The position numbers and the translations under genes are program-made. DNA of 64,000 nt from Parvimonas parva (GTDB taxonomy: Bacteria > Bacillota > Clostridia > Tissierellales > Peptoniphilaceae): contig NZ_JACVDA010000002.1 of assembly GCF_016552165.1 (NCBI RefSeq), forward strand, positions 51,299 to 115,298, in the 5' to 3' direction. This document shows positions 1-8,341 of this stretch, piece by piece. The notes beneath the pieces were generated by a model. The model ran no database searches. It was not told the DNA's origin and was given only the letters and a program-made list of their open reading frames with translations. The number at the start of each line of letters is the position of its first letter. Positions within the stretch are counted from its first letter, which is position 1.

Positions 1-1
1 G

Positions 2-682
2 ACAGAAATGTTACAACGTTTATATACGAGGTGGATTAGCAATAAGGGTTTTTCATTTTCCATTTTGGATTATAATTCCGATACTGAAGGGGGAATTAAG
101 TCTGTTACTTTAAAGGTTGATGGAGAAAATGCTTATGGCTTTTTAAAGGGAGAAAAGGGCGTTCATAGGCTTGTTAGGATTTCTCCTTATGATTCATCAA
201 ATAAAAGGCATACAAGTTTTGCAAGTGTCGATGTATTTCCGGAGATTGAAGAGATTACAGATGTTGAGATAAATCCGAAAGATTTACGGATTGATACTTT
301 CCGTTCAGGTGGAGCGGGTGGCCAGCATGTAAATAAAACGGATTCGGCTGTTAGGATAACTCATATTCCAACGGGATTAACCGTTTCTTGTCAATCCGAA
401 AGAAGTCAAATGTTTAATAAGGATACGGCTATGAGGCAACTTGTTGCTAAACTTTTGATAATAAAACAAGAAGAAAATAGAGAAAAGATAGAGGATATTC
501 AGGGTAAATATTCACAAATAGCTTGGGGCTCACAGATAAGGTCTTATGTTTTTCAGCCTTATACTCTTGTTAAGGACCATAGAACAGGTTATGAAACAGG
601 AAATGTGGAGTCTGTTATAAATGGGAATATTGATGAATTTATAAATCAATATTTATGTGAATTGATTAAAAAAAGTAGGTGA
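2..682 (+). CDS. prfB: Peptide chain release factor 2, 3' part
   Basis: Class I release factor that ends translation at UGA/UAA by triggering peptidyl-tRNA hydrolysis. The window opens inside the gene, so the N-terminal domain and any programmed-frameshift site are missing; the first in-frame Met (position 8) is internal. The universal catalytic motif is present as [16 protein letters not shown]. The stop-codon-reading tripeptide, normally SPF in RF2, reads SPY here (bases 182-190) in the context VRISPYDSS. The gene ends in TGA and is followed closely by a small ORF and recX. Identity is secure from length and motifs; the effect of the Tyr is unknown. Confidence 0.96.
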   Translation, partial: TEMLQRLYTRWISNKGFSFSILDYNSDTEGGIKSVTLKVDGENAYGFLKGEKGVHRLVRISPYDSSNKRHTSFASVDVFPEIEEITDVEINPKDLRIDTFRSGGAGGQHVNKTDSAVRITHIPTGLTVSCQSERSQMFNKDTAMRQLVAKLLIIKQEENREKIEDIQGKYSQIAWGSQIRSYVFQPYTLVKDHRTGYETGNVESVINGNIDEFINQYLCELIKKSR

Positions 683-686
683 TTTT

Positions 687-782
687 ATGAAAAGAGAAAA
701 AATAACTAGAGCAGTTGCTCTTATATTAGCTTTATTAATGTTAGCCGGAGTTTTTCCAACTGTTATAGGATTATTTAGATAA
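687..782 (+). CDS. 31-residue single-pass membrane peptide
   Basis: Small ORF that fits exactly between prfB and recX: ATG at 687, four bases after the prfB stop, and its TAA shares a base with the recX ATG (TAATG). The ribosome-binding sequence AGGTGAT overlaps the prfB stop. The peptide has a basic start (MKREKITR) followed by one hydrophobic helix ending GLF. Tiny one-helix proteins of this shape (DUF4044 or Prli42-like) are known in Firmicutes; that match is a suggestion only. The tight spacing argues that it is translated and coupled to recX. Confidence 0.6.
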   Translation: MKREKITRAVALILALLMLAGVFPTVIGLFR

Positions 783-1399
783 TGTTGGTTGTTGATATAA
801 AGTATAACAAGTCAAAGGAAGTTTTTGAAGTGATTTTTGAAGATGAAACAAAACTTCTTTTGAATTATAATATTTTTGAAAAATATAAAGTTTCTGTTGA
901 TATGGACTTTTCGGAAACAGAAATTTTGGAGATGAAATATTTTTCAGATATTGAAAGAGCAAAGTCAAGAGCGATAAATTATATTTCCGGAAAATTAAAG
1001 ACAAAATATGAAGTTAGATTAAAACTTAGAGAAAATGAATTTTCAAATGAAGTAATAGATGAAGTTTTAGAAATTTTAGAAAATGAAGAATATTTGAATG
1101 ACAGGCTTTATTGTGAAATTTTCATCGAGGATAAAAAAAGATTAAACGGTTATGGAAAAAATAAAATAAAATCTTTATTAATTCAAAAGGGAATTTCAAA
1201 AAGCATTTTTGAAGACTTTTTAGATAACTTTGAATATGAAGATGAATTTGATAATGCTGTTAAAATGGGTATAAAAAAGTTGAATCTATTGGCAAATGAA
1301 GAAGATAAATTTAAGAAAAAGCAGAAAATTATAAATTATTTAGCTTATAGAGGCTTTAGTTTTGATGTAATAAATGATGTTTTAAAGGAAATTTTGTGA
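782..1399 (+). CDS. recX: Recombination regulator RecX
   Basis: RecX binds RecA filaments and modulates recombination and SOS activity. The 205-residue protein has the expected all-helical three-helix repeats: the segment with ARAINYISGKLKTKYEVRLKL and the later NDRLYCEIFIEDK and GYGKNKIKSLLIQKG blocks are typical. The start overlaps the stop of the preceding 31-residue ORF, and the TGA stop overlaps the next ATG, so this is part of a coupled string from prfB onward. The first 50 residues are poorly conserved, as usual for Firmicute RecX. Confidence 0.88.
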   Translation: MLVVDIKYNKSKEVFEVIFEDETKLLLNYNIFEKYKVSVDMDFSETEILEMKYFSDIERAKSRAINYISGKLKTKYEVRLKLRENEFSNEVIDEVLEILENEEYLNDRLYCEIFIEDKKRLNGYGKNKIKSLLIQKGISKSIFEDFLDNFEYEDEFDNAVKMGIKKLNLLANEEDKFKKKQKIINYLAYRGFSFDVINDVLKEIL

Positions 1400-1689
1400 T
1401 GACTTTTGTTTATATTGTAGAGTGTAAGGACGGGAATTTTTACACCGGTTATACAACTGATTTAAAAGGACGGATTGAAAAGCATAATTTGGGACTTGGT
1501 GCAAAATACACAAGGGGAAGAACTCCTGTAAAACTTATTTATTTTGAAGTTTTTGAAACAAAGTCTGAGGCGCTTAAAAGAGAGATTAAGATAAAAAAAT
1601 TAACTAGAATACAAAAAGAAAAATTAGTATTAAATTTTGATAAGAGTAAATTTTCTACTTATATGGAAGGTGATTTTAATGGTAATTAA
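1399..1689 (+). CDS. GIY-YIG domain protein, UPF0213/YhbQ-like
   Basis: About 96 residues, almost entirely one GIY-YIG nuclease-like domain: FVYIVECKDGNFYTGYTTDL carries the two Tyr-containing strands, followed by the conserved Arg and the AKYTRGRTPVKLIYFE stretch typical of the UPF0213/YhbQ family. Proteins of this group have been linked to DNA repair, but the cellular role here is unproven. I chose the ATG at 1399 that overlaps the recX stop (TGATG); a GTG three bases upstream is also possible. Confidence 0.85.
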   Translation: MTFVYIVECKDGNFYTGYTTDLKGRIEKHNLGLGAKYTRGRTPVKLIYFEVFETKSEALKREIKIKKLTRIQKEKLVLNFDKSKFSTYMEGDFNGN

Positions 1690-2500
1690 CGAAAATTTAT
1701 ATGAGAAATATAACAATTTAAGAGAAAATTTAGCAGAATTATTACTTTTAAAAGAGGAAATTATTTCAATTAGAAATGATTTAGTTTTAGAGGACGAAGA
1801 AAAGTTTAAACTTTTATATAAAAAAAATATAGAAAGTCTTGTAGAGGTGCAAAAACATTTAGAAAGAGATGTTATGAATCTTTTCAGGGCAAATGAAATT
1901 TTAAAAACACTTGAATTTTCAAATAATTTTGTCGATGTTAGTCAAGTATATACAATTATAAATTCTGAAAATAATAATAGCAAAAAGTTTAATTCAAACG
2001 AAGTTAAAAATTTTGTTGGACTTTTTGATGAACTTGATATTGAGGAAAACAAAAATTGTGATGATGTTTTTAAAGCTATTGCAAAGGAAATATCTCCACA
2101 TACAAATAGTGAAAATTGGGATAGAGAGCTTTGGAAACAGACTTTAAAGGCAAAGGCTGACGACAGCAAAAGAACTATGAATAAGATTTTTAAGACAATC
2201 GAAGAGAAAAGATTGAATAAAAGTCCGATAGATTTTAATATTGATGAATATTCTAAAAATATTAGGACTTTGGAAAATAATTTAGAGTTTTTAGAAAGAG
2301 AAGTTAGAAATCTTGGAGAGTCTTGTAAAGATACTCTTGATGAGAAAAAAGTAAAAAAGATGACTAAATTGTTAAAAAAGGTTGAGAATAAAAAAGTTGA
2401 AATCAATCATTCAATAGAAATTTTGACAAAAATTAGAAATGGTTTAGTTGACGGCTTTATAGCATCTTTACCTGCAAATAAAAACGGAATGTTAAATTAG
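1679..2500 (+). CDS. Hypothetical helical protein, 273 residues
   Basis: No family recognised. The start is set at ATG 1679 behind GGAAGGTG, overlapping the end of the GIY-YIG gene by 11 bases. The sequence is soluble, rich in Lys, Glu, Asn and Leu, and looks helical or coiled-coil in its first 80 and last 110 residues, for example LENNLEFLEREVRNLGESC. There is no signal peptide or membrane segment. A more variable middle contains ENWDRELWKQTLKAKADD. Its stop lies 9 bases before the ydbC-like gene, so it shares that transcript and possibly a role with the J-domain protein downstream. Confidence 0.75.
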   Translation: MVINENLYEKYNNLRENLAELLLLKEEIISIRNDLVLEDEEKFKLLYKKNIESLVEVQKHLERDVMNLFRANEILKTLEFSNNFVDVSQVYTIINSENNNSKKFNSNEVKNFVGLFDELDIEENKNCDDVFKAIAKEISPHTNSENWDRELWKQTLKAKADDSKRTMNKIFKTIEEKRLNKSPIDFNIDEYSKNIRTLENNLEFLEREVRNLGESCKDTLDEKKVKKMTKLLKKVENKKVEINHSIEILTKIRNGLVDGFIASLPANKNGMLN

Positions 2501-2509
2501 GAGGAGAAT

Positions 2510-2731
2510 ATGGAATTAAAATACGAAATTACAGAAGAATTAGGAGTTTTATCTGAAAATGAAAAAGGCTGGAGAAAAGAATTAAACTTAGTTAGCTGGA
2601 ATGAAAGAGACGCTAAGTACGACATAAGAGATTGGAACCCAAGCCACGAAAGAATGTCTAAAGGAGTAACTCTTACAAAAGAAGAAGCTGAGGCTCTTTA
2701 TGAAATTTTAAAAGAAGAATTTGGAGAATAA
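2510..2731 (+). CDS. ydbC: PC4/YdbC-type single-strand nucleic-acid-binding protein
   Basis: A 73-residue protein matching the bacterial PC4-like YdbC family in full length: TLSENEKGW-type start (LGVLSENEKGWRKELNLVSWN), then AKYDIRDWNPSHERMSKGVTL and a C-terminal helix. Characterised YdbC is a dimer that binds single-stranded DNA and RNA in the manner of the eukaryotic coactivator PC4. A strong GGAGGAGA site precedes the ATG. The GTG of the next gene overlaps or abuts its end, so the two are coupled. Confidence 0.85.
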   Translation: MELKYEITEELGVLSENEKGWRKELNLVSWNERDAKYDIRDWNPSHERMSKGVTLTKEEAEALYEILKEEFGE

Positions 2732-2732
2732 T

Positions 2733-3518
2733 GTGAAAAAACTTTTTGGAAAATTTATTTTAGGTCTTTCTAAAGTTTTAGATGTAATTTTGGGAGGACT
2801 TGTAAATATTTTATCTTACATTGTAAATTTACTTAGCAGTTTATCTGTATTTTTAGTAATACTTGGAATTGGATTTTTAGCCTTAGGCTCATTTATAATT
2901 CCGTTTATACTTATAATTTTACTTGCAAGTCCGTTTTTCTGGGCAGTAATTTTTGTTTTTTTCATCGTGCCGTTTTTGGGAAAGAAATTTATTTCATTTT
3001 TAAGGTATGTTAATTATTCATTATGTGAATATTTGAATGATTACGGAAACTTTTTAATGGGAAATAACAAAAACTATTCATCTTTTAGAGAATATAAAAG
3101 AAAGTACGAAAGAGCACAAGAAGAACAAAGACAAAGAGAACGTGAAGAAAGACAAAGACGTGAAAGAGAAGAATGGGAAAGACGATTTAATTCATTTAAT
3201 GAATATTTTTCACAAGGTGGTTTCTATACGAACTATCAAGGTCAAGGTTATCAAGGCTATCAAAATTATAACGGAGCCTACTCCGACCCGTACAGCGACT
3301 TTAAAAATAAATTTGAAAAGTCTTGTGATGAGTTGGAATTTAATACCTATGATATAGATTTTTACCAAGTTAAGTTGCAATACAGAAAACTTGCTAAAAA
3401 ATATCACCCTGATTTGAATAGAGATGTTGACACAACAGAAAAATTTCAACAAATTAATTCAGCTTTTGAATTCTTAACAGAAGAAAATATAAAAAGATAT
3501 AATCAAATGAAAAGATAG
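2733..3518 (+). CDS. Membrane-anchored C-terminal J-domain protein
   Basis: The N-terminal 90 residues form two or more hydrophobic segments. A strongly charged Arg/Glu/Gln helix (EEQRQREREERQRRERE) follows, then a Gly/Gln/Tyr-rich linker (GQGYQGYQNYNGAY), and a C-terminal J-domain of about 60 residues with the HPD motif in KYHPDLNRD. J-domains stimulate DnaK ATPase activity, so this probably recruits DnaK to the inner membrane face. The architecture is the reverse of classic DnaJ and lacks its zinc and substrate domains. I chose GTG 2733, spaced well from GGAGA inside ydbC; TTG 2721 is the alternative. Confidence 0.82.
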   Translation: MKKLFGKFILGLSKVLDVILGGLVNILSYIVNLLSSLSVFLVILGIGFLALGSFIIPFILIILLASPFFWAVIFVFFIVPFLGKKFISFLRYVNYSLCEYLNDYGNFLMGNNKNYSSFREYKRKYERAQEEQRQREREERQRREREEWERRFNSFNEYFSQGGFYTNYQGQGYQGYQNYNGAYSDPYSDFKNKFEKSCDELEFNTYDIDFYQVKLQYRKLAKKYHPDLNRDVDTTEKFQQINSAFEFLTEENIKRYNQMKR

Positions 3519-3541
3519 CAAAAATAACTGCTATCTTTTTT
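3511..3541 (+). terminator. Rho-independent terminator after the J-domain gene
   Basis: AAGATAGCA and TGCTATCTT form a stem around an 8-base A-rich loop, followed by a T run. The left arm overlaps the stop codon of the J-domain gene. Confidence 0.85.
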
Positions 3542-3596
3542 AAATTCATAAAATGTGGTAAAATAAATGTATCTTAAAAAAATTTTGGAGGTAGTT

Positions 3597-4808
3597 ATGA
3601 ATATAGTAGAACGTTTTGTTGAATATGCAAAAATTGATACGCAATCAAATCCTAAGTCTGCGACTGTTCCTTCAACAGAAAAGCAAAAAAACTTGGGAAA
3701 TTTACTTGTTAAACAGTTAAAAGAAATGGGAATTGAAAATGCTCATATTGATGAAAAGGGTTATGTTTATGCACATTTAAAATCAAATGTAGAAAAAAAT
3801 CTTAAAAAAGTCGGTTTTATTGCACATATGGATACTGCAACAGAACTTACCGGAGCAAATGTAAATCCACAATTTGTTGATTACAAGGGTGGAGATATAA
3901 AGTTAAATGATGAAGTAACTATGACTGTAAAGGAATTTCCTTGTTTAAATGAAGTTGTTGGAGAAAGACTTATAACAACTGACGGAAATACTTTGTTGGG
4001 TGCTGATGATAAATCAGGTATTGCAATTATTATGGATATGGTTCAAAAAATTATTTCAGAAAATTTACCACATGGGGATATTTCAATAGGTTTTACTCCT
4101 GATGAAGAAATCGGTCGTGGAGCAGACTGTTTTGACGTTAAAAAATTCGGTGCAGACTTTGCATATACAATAGACGGTGGACCTATCGGAGAACTTGAGT
4201 ATGAAAGTTTTAATGCTTGTAGTGCTGTTGTGGATATTAAAGGAAAGAATGTTCACCCGGGTTCTGCAAAAGATATTATGAGAAATTCACTTATGGTTGC
4301 TCATAATCTTTTATCTATGTTACCTGCAAATGAAAGACCTGAACATACTGAAGGTTATGACGGATTTTATCATTTATTAGAAATGAATGGAGATACAGAA
4401 AATACTCATATGGAATTTATCATAAGAGATTTTGATAGAGAAAAATTTGAAAATAAAAAAGAATATATGAGAAAAATTGTTGAAGTTTTAAATTTTAAAT
4501 ATGATAATTCAATTAGTTTAGAACTTAAAGATTCTTATTACAATATGAGAGAAAAATTAGAAGACAGAATGGATATAATTGATCTTGCTTACAATTCAAT
4601 GGTTGAGATTGGAATAACTCCAAAAATTCAAGCAATTAGAGGAGGTACTGACGGTTCAAGACTTTCATTTATGGGACTTCCTTGTCCAAATATTTTTGCA
4701 GGTGGATTTAACTTCCACGGAAGATATGAGTTCGTTCCTGTTTCATATATGGAAAAAGGCTCAGAATTACTTGTAAAAATTGTAGAAAATATTGTTAAAG
4801 GAGAATAG
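3597..4808 (+). CDS. pepT: Peptidase T (tripeptide aminopeptidase)
   Basis: Zinc-dependent M20-family aminopeptidase that releases the N-terminal residue of tripeptides. The 403-residue length is normal. Metal-ligand and catalytic motifs are visible in order: IAHMDTA, GADDKSGIA, TPDEEIGRGAD, and a late HGR (NFHGRYEFVP). ATG 3597 is chosen because GGAGGT precedes it; an upstream in-frame ATG at 3567 lacks a site. The next peptidase, pepD, begins one base after this stop, so the two form a peptide-utilisation operon, expected in an amino-acid-fermenting anaerobe. Confidence 0.95.
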   Translation: MNIVERFVEYAKIDTQSNPKSATVPSTEKQKNLGNLLVKQLKEMGIENAHIDEKGYVYAHLKSNVEKNLKKVGFIAHMDTATELTGANVNPQFVDYKGGDIKLNDEVTMTVKEFPCLNEVVGERLITTDGNTLLGADDKSGIAIIMDMVQKIISENLPHGDISIGFTPDEEIGRGADCFDVKKFGADFAYTIDGGPIGELEYESFNACSAVVDIKGKNVHPGSAKDIMRNSLMVAHNLLSMLPANERPEHTEGYDGFYHLLEMNGDTENTHMEFIIRDFDREKFENKKEYMRKIVEVLNFKYDNSISLELKDSYYNMREKLEDRMDIIDLAYNSMVEIGITPKIQAIRGGTDGSRLSFMGLPCPNIFAGGFNFHGRYEFVPVSYMEKGSELLVKIVENIVKGE

Positions 4809-4809
4809 T

Positions 4810-6198
4810 ATGAATTTAAAACCGGAAAGAGTTTTTCATTATTTTAGAGAGCTTTCAAACATTCCTCACGAATCACATAATGAAAAAGCTATATCAGAAT
4901 ATATTTATAATTTTGGTAAAAGTTTAGGACTTGAAACAAAACAAGACGATATTTTAAATGTTTATATAAGAAAACCTGCTACAAAGGGTTATGAAGATAA
5001 ACCCGGAATAATTTTACAAGGACATATGGATATGGTTTGTGAAAAAGCTACAAGTTCAAATCATAATTTTGCAACAGATAAGATTGAATGGGTGCTAAAG
5101 GACGATTTGCTTTTTGCTAATGATACAACATTGGGTGCTGATGACGGTATTGCAGTTGCAATGGCAATGGCAATTTTGGAAGATGAAACTCTAGTTCATC
5201 CTGAACTTGAAGTGCTTATAACGGTTACTGAAGAAACTACAATGGCAGGGGCTTTAGGACTTGAAAAAGGACTTTTAAAAGGAAAATATCTTTTTAATAT
5301 AGACTCTGAAGAAGAAGGAATTTTAACTCTTGGCTCAGCAGGAGGAACTCTATTTAAAACTAATTTGGAATTAAAATTTGAAAATAGGGAAGTAGAGCTT
5401 GTTAAACTTCATTTTGACGGATTTTTGGGTGGACATTCAGGAATGGAAATCGGAAAAAATAGAAGAAATATGATTAAAACAATCGCTGAATTTATAAAAG
5501 AAACAGGACTTTCTGTTTTAAGTATCGACTGTGGAAATAAAGATAATGCAATTCCTAGAGTTGGAGAAATTGTAATCGAAAATTCTCCAAAATTAGATGA
5601 AGTAATTGCTAAATTTGTAGAAAAATATAATGGTGAAGAACAATTGACAATAGACAAAAAGGAAGTTTTTGTAGGAAAAGTTTTAACAAATGCTTTAAAA
5701 GACACATTGGTTGAAATTTTAGAAAAATTACCAACAGGAGTAAATACAAAAGATGAAACAGGTATCATAAGTTCTTCAAACCTTGCAATTGTTCAAACCG
5801 TCCAAGATGAAATTTTAATTCGTGATTCAATTCGTTCATCATCACTTAGTATCTTAGAAGAAATGAAAACAGCATTTGCTAAAATTTCTGAAAAATTAGG
5901 ATTGAATTATGAATTTTCAGGTGGTTATCCATCTTGGGAAAAGAAAGAAAATTCAACATTACAAAAATTTGCAAACAAAGTTTATAAAGACTTAACAGGA
6001 AAAGAATTTGAAAATATTATAGTTCATGCAGGACTTGAATGTGGAGCAATCTATGAAAAATATCCAAATCTTGAATTAATTTCATTTGGACCTGATATAA
6101 GAGGAGCACATACTCCAAAAGAAAATCTTTCAATTTCATCAACTAAAAGAGTTTATGACTTTACACTAAAACTAATCGAAGAAATTGCAAAAAATTAA
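4810..6198 (+). CDS. pepD: Aminoacyl-histidine dipeptidase (Xaa-His dipeptidase)
   Basis: M20-family cytosolic dipeptidase of the PepD type, 462 residues. Metal-binding and catalytic signatures are GHMDMVCE, GADDGIAVAMAMA and VTEETTMAGALGL, and the C-terminal half has the GAHTPKENLSI block carrying a late His ligand. The start at 4810 follows GGAGAATAGT within the pepT stop region, indicating translational coupling with pepT. Together they provide intracellular di- and tripeptide hydrolysis. Confidence 0.95.
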   Translation: MNLKPERVFHYFRELSNIPHESHNEKAISEYIYNFGKSLGLETKQDDILNVYIRKPATKGYEDKPGIILQGHMDMVCEKATSSNHNFATDKIEWVLKDDLLFANDTTLGADDGIAVAMAMAILEDETLVHPELEVLITVTEETTMAGALGLEKGLLKGKYLFNIDSEEEGILTLGSAGGTLFKTNLELKFENREVELVKLHFDGFLGGHSGMEIGKNRRNMIKTIAEFIKETGLSVLSIDCGNKDNAIPRVGEIVIENSPKLDEVIAKFVEKYNGEEQLTIDKKEVFVGKVLTNALKDTLVEILEKLPTGVNTKDETGIISSSNLAIVQTVQDEILIRDSIRSSSLSILEEMKTAFAKISEKLGLNYEFSGGYPSWEKKENSTLQKFANKVYKDLTGKEFENIIVHAGLECGAIYEKYPNLELISFGPDIRGAHTPKENLSISSTKRVYDFTLKLIEEIAKN

Positions 6199-6210
6199 TT
6201 TTAAACATTC

Positions 6211-6237
6211 AAACGGAATAGGGATATTCCGTTTTTT
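6211..6237 (+). terminator. Terminator after pepT-pepD
   Basis: AAACGGAATA/TATTCCGTTT stem with a GGGA loop and following T run. Confidence 0.9.
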
Positions 6238-6268
6238 GTGTAAAAAATCTAAAAAACATACCATTTTT

Positions 6269-6303
6269 GTCATTCTGAGCGAAACGTGAAGTCGAAGAAT
6301 CTC
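6269..6303. repeat. REP-like intergenic element
   Basis: The stretch beginning GTCATTCTGAGCGAAACG and ending GTCGAAGAATCTC is visibly more G+C-rich than its surroundings and is an imperfect inverted repeat (ATTCT...CGA against TCG...AGAAT). From memory, very similar sequences recur between genes in many unrelated bacteria. It occurs once in this window, so copy number cannot be judged here. Confidence 0.45.
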
Positions 6304-6374
6304 AAAATTTATTGACAAAAACATTTACCTAAGACACAAAATATGGTACAATATATGAGTATGGAGGTGAGATA

Positions 6375-6716
6375 ATGGATTGTATATTTTGTAAAATTGT
6401 TAATGGAGAAATTCCGTCAAATAAAATTTATGAAGATGATGATATAGTTGCATTTAACGATTTATCACCTCAAGCACCGATTCACTTTTTAGTAATTCCT
6501 AAAAAGCATATTGAGTCTTGTAATTTTGTAAATAAAGAAAATTCAGAAGTGGTTGGAAAAATATTTGAAAAGATTTCCGAACTTGCAAAAGAAATGGGAT
6601 TTGATGAGTCAGGTTATAGAATTATTAATAATTGTAACGATGACGGTGGGCAAACAGTTAAGCATCTTCATTTTCATGTCCTGGCAGGACGTAGTTTAAA
6701 TTGGCCACCGGGTTAA
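6375..6716 (+). CDS. HIT-family nucleotide-binding protein (HinT-like)
   Basis: A 113-residue histidine-triad protein, full length for HinT-type purine-nucleoside phosphoramidases. It opens with the classic MDCIFCKIVNGEIPSNKIYED and ends with the triad HLHFHVLAGR, where the middle His forms the covalent adenylyl intermediate in this family. GGAGGTGA lies just upstream of the ATG. It stands alone between a terminator and rpsU. The physiological substrate is unknown. Confidence 0.93.
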   Translation: MDCIFCKIVNGEIPSNKIYEDDDIVAFNDLSPQAPIHFLVIPKKHIESCNFVNKENSEVVGKIFEKISELAKEMGFDESGYRIINNCNDDGGQTVKHLHFHVLAGRSLNWPPG

Positions 6717-6781
6717 AATTTAATTTTAGTTAAAAATTTTTGAGTTTATATAAATTATATAAAAAAATGTTATGAATTTAC

Positions 6782-6810
6782 TTGAATTTATATTGATTTT
6801 GTTGTATAAT
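6782..6810 (+). promoter_or_regulatory. rpsU promoter
   Basis: TTGAAT, a 17-base spacer and TATAAT, 56 bases before the rpsU start codon. Confidence 0.7.
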
Positions 6811-6865
6811 ATGTATGATTATTTCTCAAGGCAGAGTTTGTCTGTATAAAGAGAGGGGGGATATC

Positions 6866-7045
6866 ATGGCAGAAATCAGAGTTGGCGAAAACGAATCTTT
6901 AGATAATGCGTTGAAAAGATTTAAAAGACAATGTGCACGTGCTGGAGTGCTTTCAGAATATAGAAAAAGAGAACATTACGAAAAGCCAAGTGTAAAGAGA
7001 AAGAAAAAATCAGAGGCAGCAAGAAGAAAAAAGAAAAAATTCTAA
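6866..7045 (+). CDS. rpsU: 30S ribosomal protein S21
   Basis: A 59-residue basic protein of the small ribosomal subunit. The pattern [20 protein letters not shown], then [20 protein letters not shown] and a Lys/Arg tail, is diagnostic of S21. The start at 6866 follows GAGAGGGGGGAT; an in-frame Met at 6815 has no ribosome-binding site and would add non-conserved sequence. It has its own promoter and terminator and so is monocistronic here. Confidence 0.97.
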   Translation: MAEIRVGENESLDNALKRFKRQCARAGVLSEYRKREHYEKPSVKRKKKSEAARRKKKKF

Positions 7046-7071
7046 TTTAATAGCTGTATTAAAAAGTAACT

Positions 7072-7099
7072 AAAGTCCTTTTATTTAAGGGCTTTTTTT
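7072..7099 (+). terminator. rpsU terminator
   Basis: AAGTCCTT and AAGGGCTT pair (one G-U) around TTATTT, followed by a T run. Confidence 0.8.
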
Positions 7100-7165
7100 A
7101 TTGCGAAGAATCGTGGAATGGTATGGGTATTATTGAATTTTATTTTAAAAATTTTCTAAAAAATA

Positions 7166-7194
7166 TTGTTTTTATTATAAACTTTTGATATAAT
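7166..7194 (+). promoter_or_regulatory. psuK-psuG promoter
   Basis: TTGTTT, 17 bases, TATAAT; the start codon of psuK lies about 30 bases downstream behind GGAGGG. Confidence 0.6.
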
Positions 7195-7222
7195 ATAATT
7201 AACTGTTGTTTAAGGAGGGCTT

Positions 7223-8341
7223 ATGACAAAGAGAGAACAAGAACTTTTAAATATAATTAAAGAAAATCCTTATATTTCTCAAAATGAATTGGCTGATTTG
7301 CTGGGTATAAAGAGGTCGTCTGTTGCAGTTCATATTTCAAATTTAATTAAAAAAGGATATTTAGTTGGTAGAGCTTATGTGATTAGCTCTAATTTATCGA
7401 AAGATGTTTGTGTCATTGGTGGTTGCAATATCGACTTTATCGCAAAGAGTTTCGATAAAATAAATATGAAAGATTCAAATCCCGGCACTTTGGAATATTC
7501 TTTTGGTGGTGTCGCTAAAAATATTGCTGAAAATTTAAAAAGAATGGGAATAGAAAATAAATTTATCAGCGTTTTTGGTGATGACGCTTATTCGAGAGAA
7601 ATTAAAGAGTATTTAACTAAAGTGGGGATAGATTTTTCAAACAGTAAATTTTTAACAAATAGAGGAATGTCAAACTACATTTCAATTTTAGATGAAAATA
7701 ATGATTTATTTACAGCTATTTCTGCAATGGAAGTTTTAGAAGAAATTAATATTGAATTCATTTCAAAACATATTGATTTAATAAAAAGCTTTAAGTTTAT
7801 CGTTATGGATACAAATTTAAGTGAAGATGTGCTTGAATATATTTGCAAAAATTGTCCTAATTCAAAGATAATTGTGGATTGTGTTTCAAGAAAGAAATCT
7901 TTAAAAATTAAAAATTTACTAAATTATATTTATCTTATAAAGCCAAATATCTATGAGGCTGAAGAATTAACTGAAGTAGCTTATAATGATGAAAGAGATT
8001 TAAAAAATATTGTAGATGTCTTTTTGAAAAAAGGTGTTCAAAAAGTTTTTATCTCAATGGGAGAAAAGGGAATTCTTTATGCTGATAAAAATGATAGTGG
8101 AATTGTAAAGATAAATGAAACTGCAAAGGTTGAAAACACTTCAGGTTGTGGCGATGCGTCTATGAGTGGAATCATCTTTGGTGTAGTTAATGAAAAAAAT
8201 ATTTTAGAATGTGCCAAACTTGGCAATGTTGCCGGATTTATAACGGCACAATCAATGGATACAGTTAGTAAACATATTAGCGAAAAAAATCTATTAAATT
8301 TTGGAGGAAGTTATGAAATTAGAAAAATATTTAACAATTAG
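7223..8341 (+). CDS. psuK: HTH-PfkB fusion, probable pseudouridine kinase
   Basis: 372 residues in two parts. Residues 1-55 form a winged helix-turn-helix (ISQNELADLLGIKRSSVAVHIS), and the rest is a PfkB/ribokinase-fold sugar kinase starting VCVIGGCNIDF. The PfkB signature near the C-terminus reads NTSGCGDASMSG, with the catalytic Asp retained. HTH-PfkB proteins next to psuG are the pseudouridine kinases of Firmicutes, which make pseudouridine 5'-phosphate from salvaged pseudouridine. The psuG start lies inside its 3' end. The HTH suggests that the enzyme may also bind DNA; that is unproven. Confidence 0.82.
   Translation: MTKREQELLNIIKENPYISQNELADLLGIKRSSVAVHISNLIKKGYLVGRAYVISSNLSKDVCVIGGCNIDFIAKSFDKINMKDSNPGTLEYSFGGVAKNIAENLKRMGIENKFISVFGDDAYSREIKEYLTKVGIDFSNSKFLTNRGMSNYISILDENNDLFTAISAMEVLEEINIEFISKHIDLIKSFKFIVMDTNLSEDVLEYICKNCPNSKIIVDCVSRKKSLKIKNLLNYIYLIKPNIYEAEELTEVAYNDERDLKNIVDVFLKKGVQKVFISMGEKGILYADKNDSGIVKINETAKVENTSGCGDASMSGIIFGVVNEKNILECAKLGNVAGFITAQSMDTVSKHISEKNLLNFGGSYEIRKIFNN

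Noticed and set aside
1942..2406. 154-residue minus-strand ORF rich in Ser/Leu/Phe
   Set aside because: Mirror image of the Lys/Glu-rich helical protein on the plus strand; composition is typical of a shadow frame.
5409..5768. 119-residue minus-strand ORF inside pepD
   Set aside because: Lies wholly within a well-conserved enzyme gene in the opposite frame.
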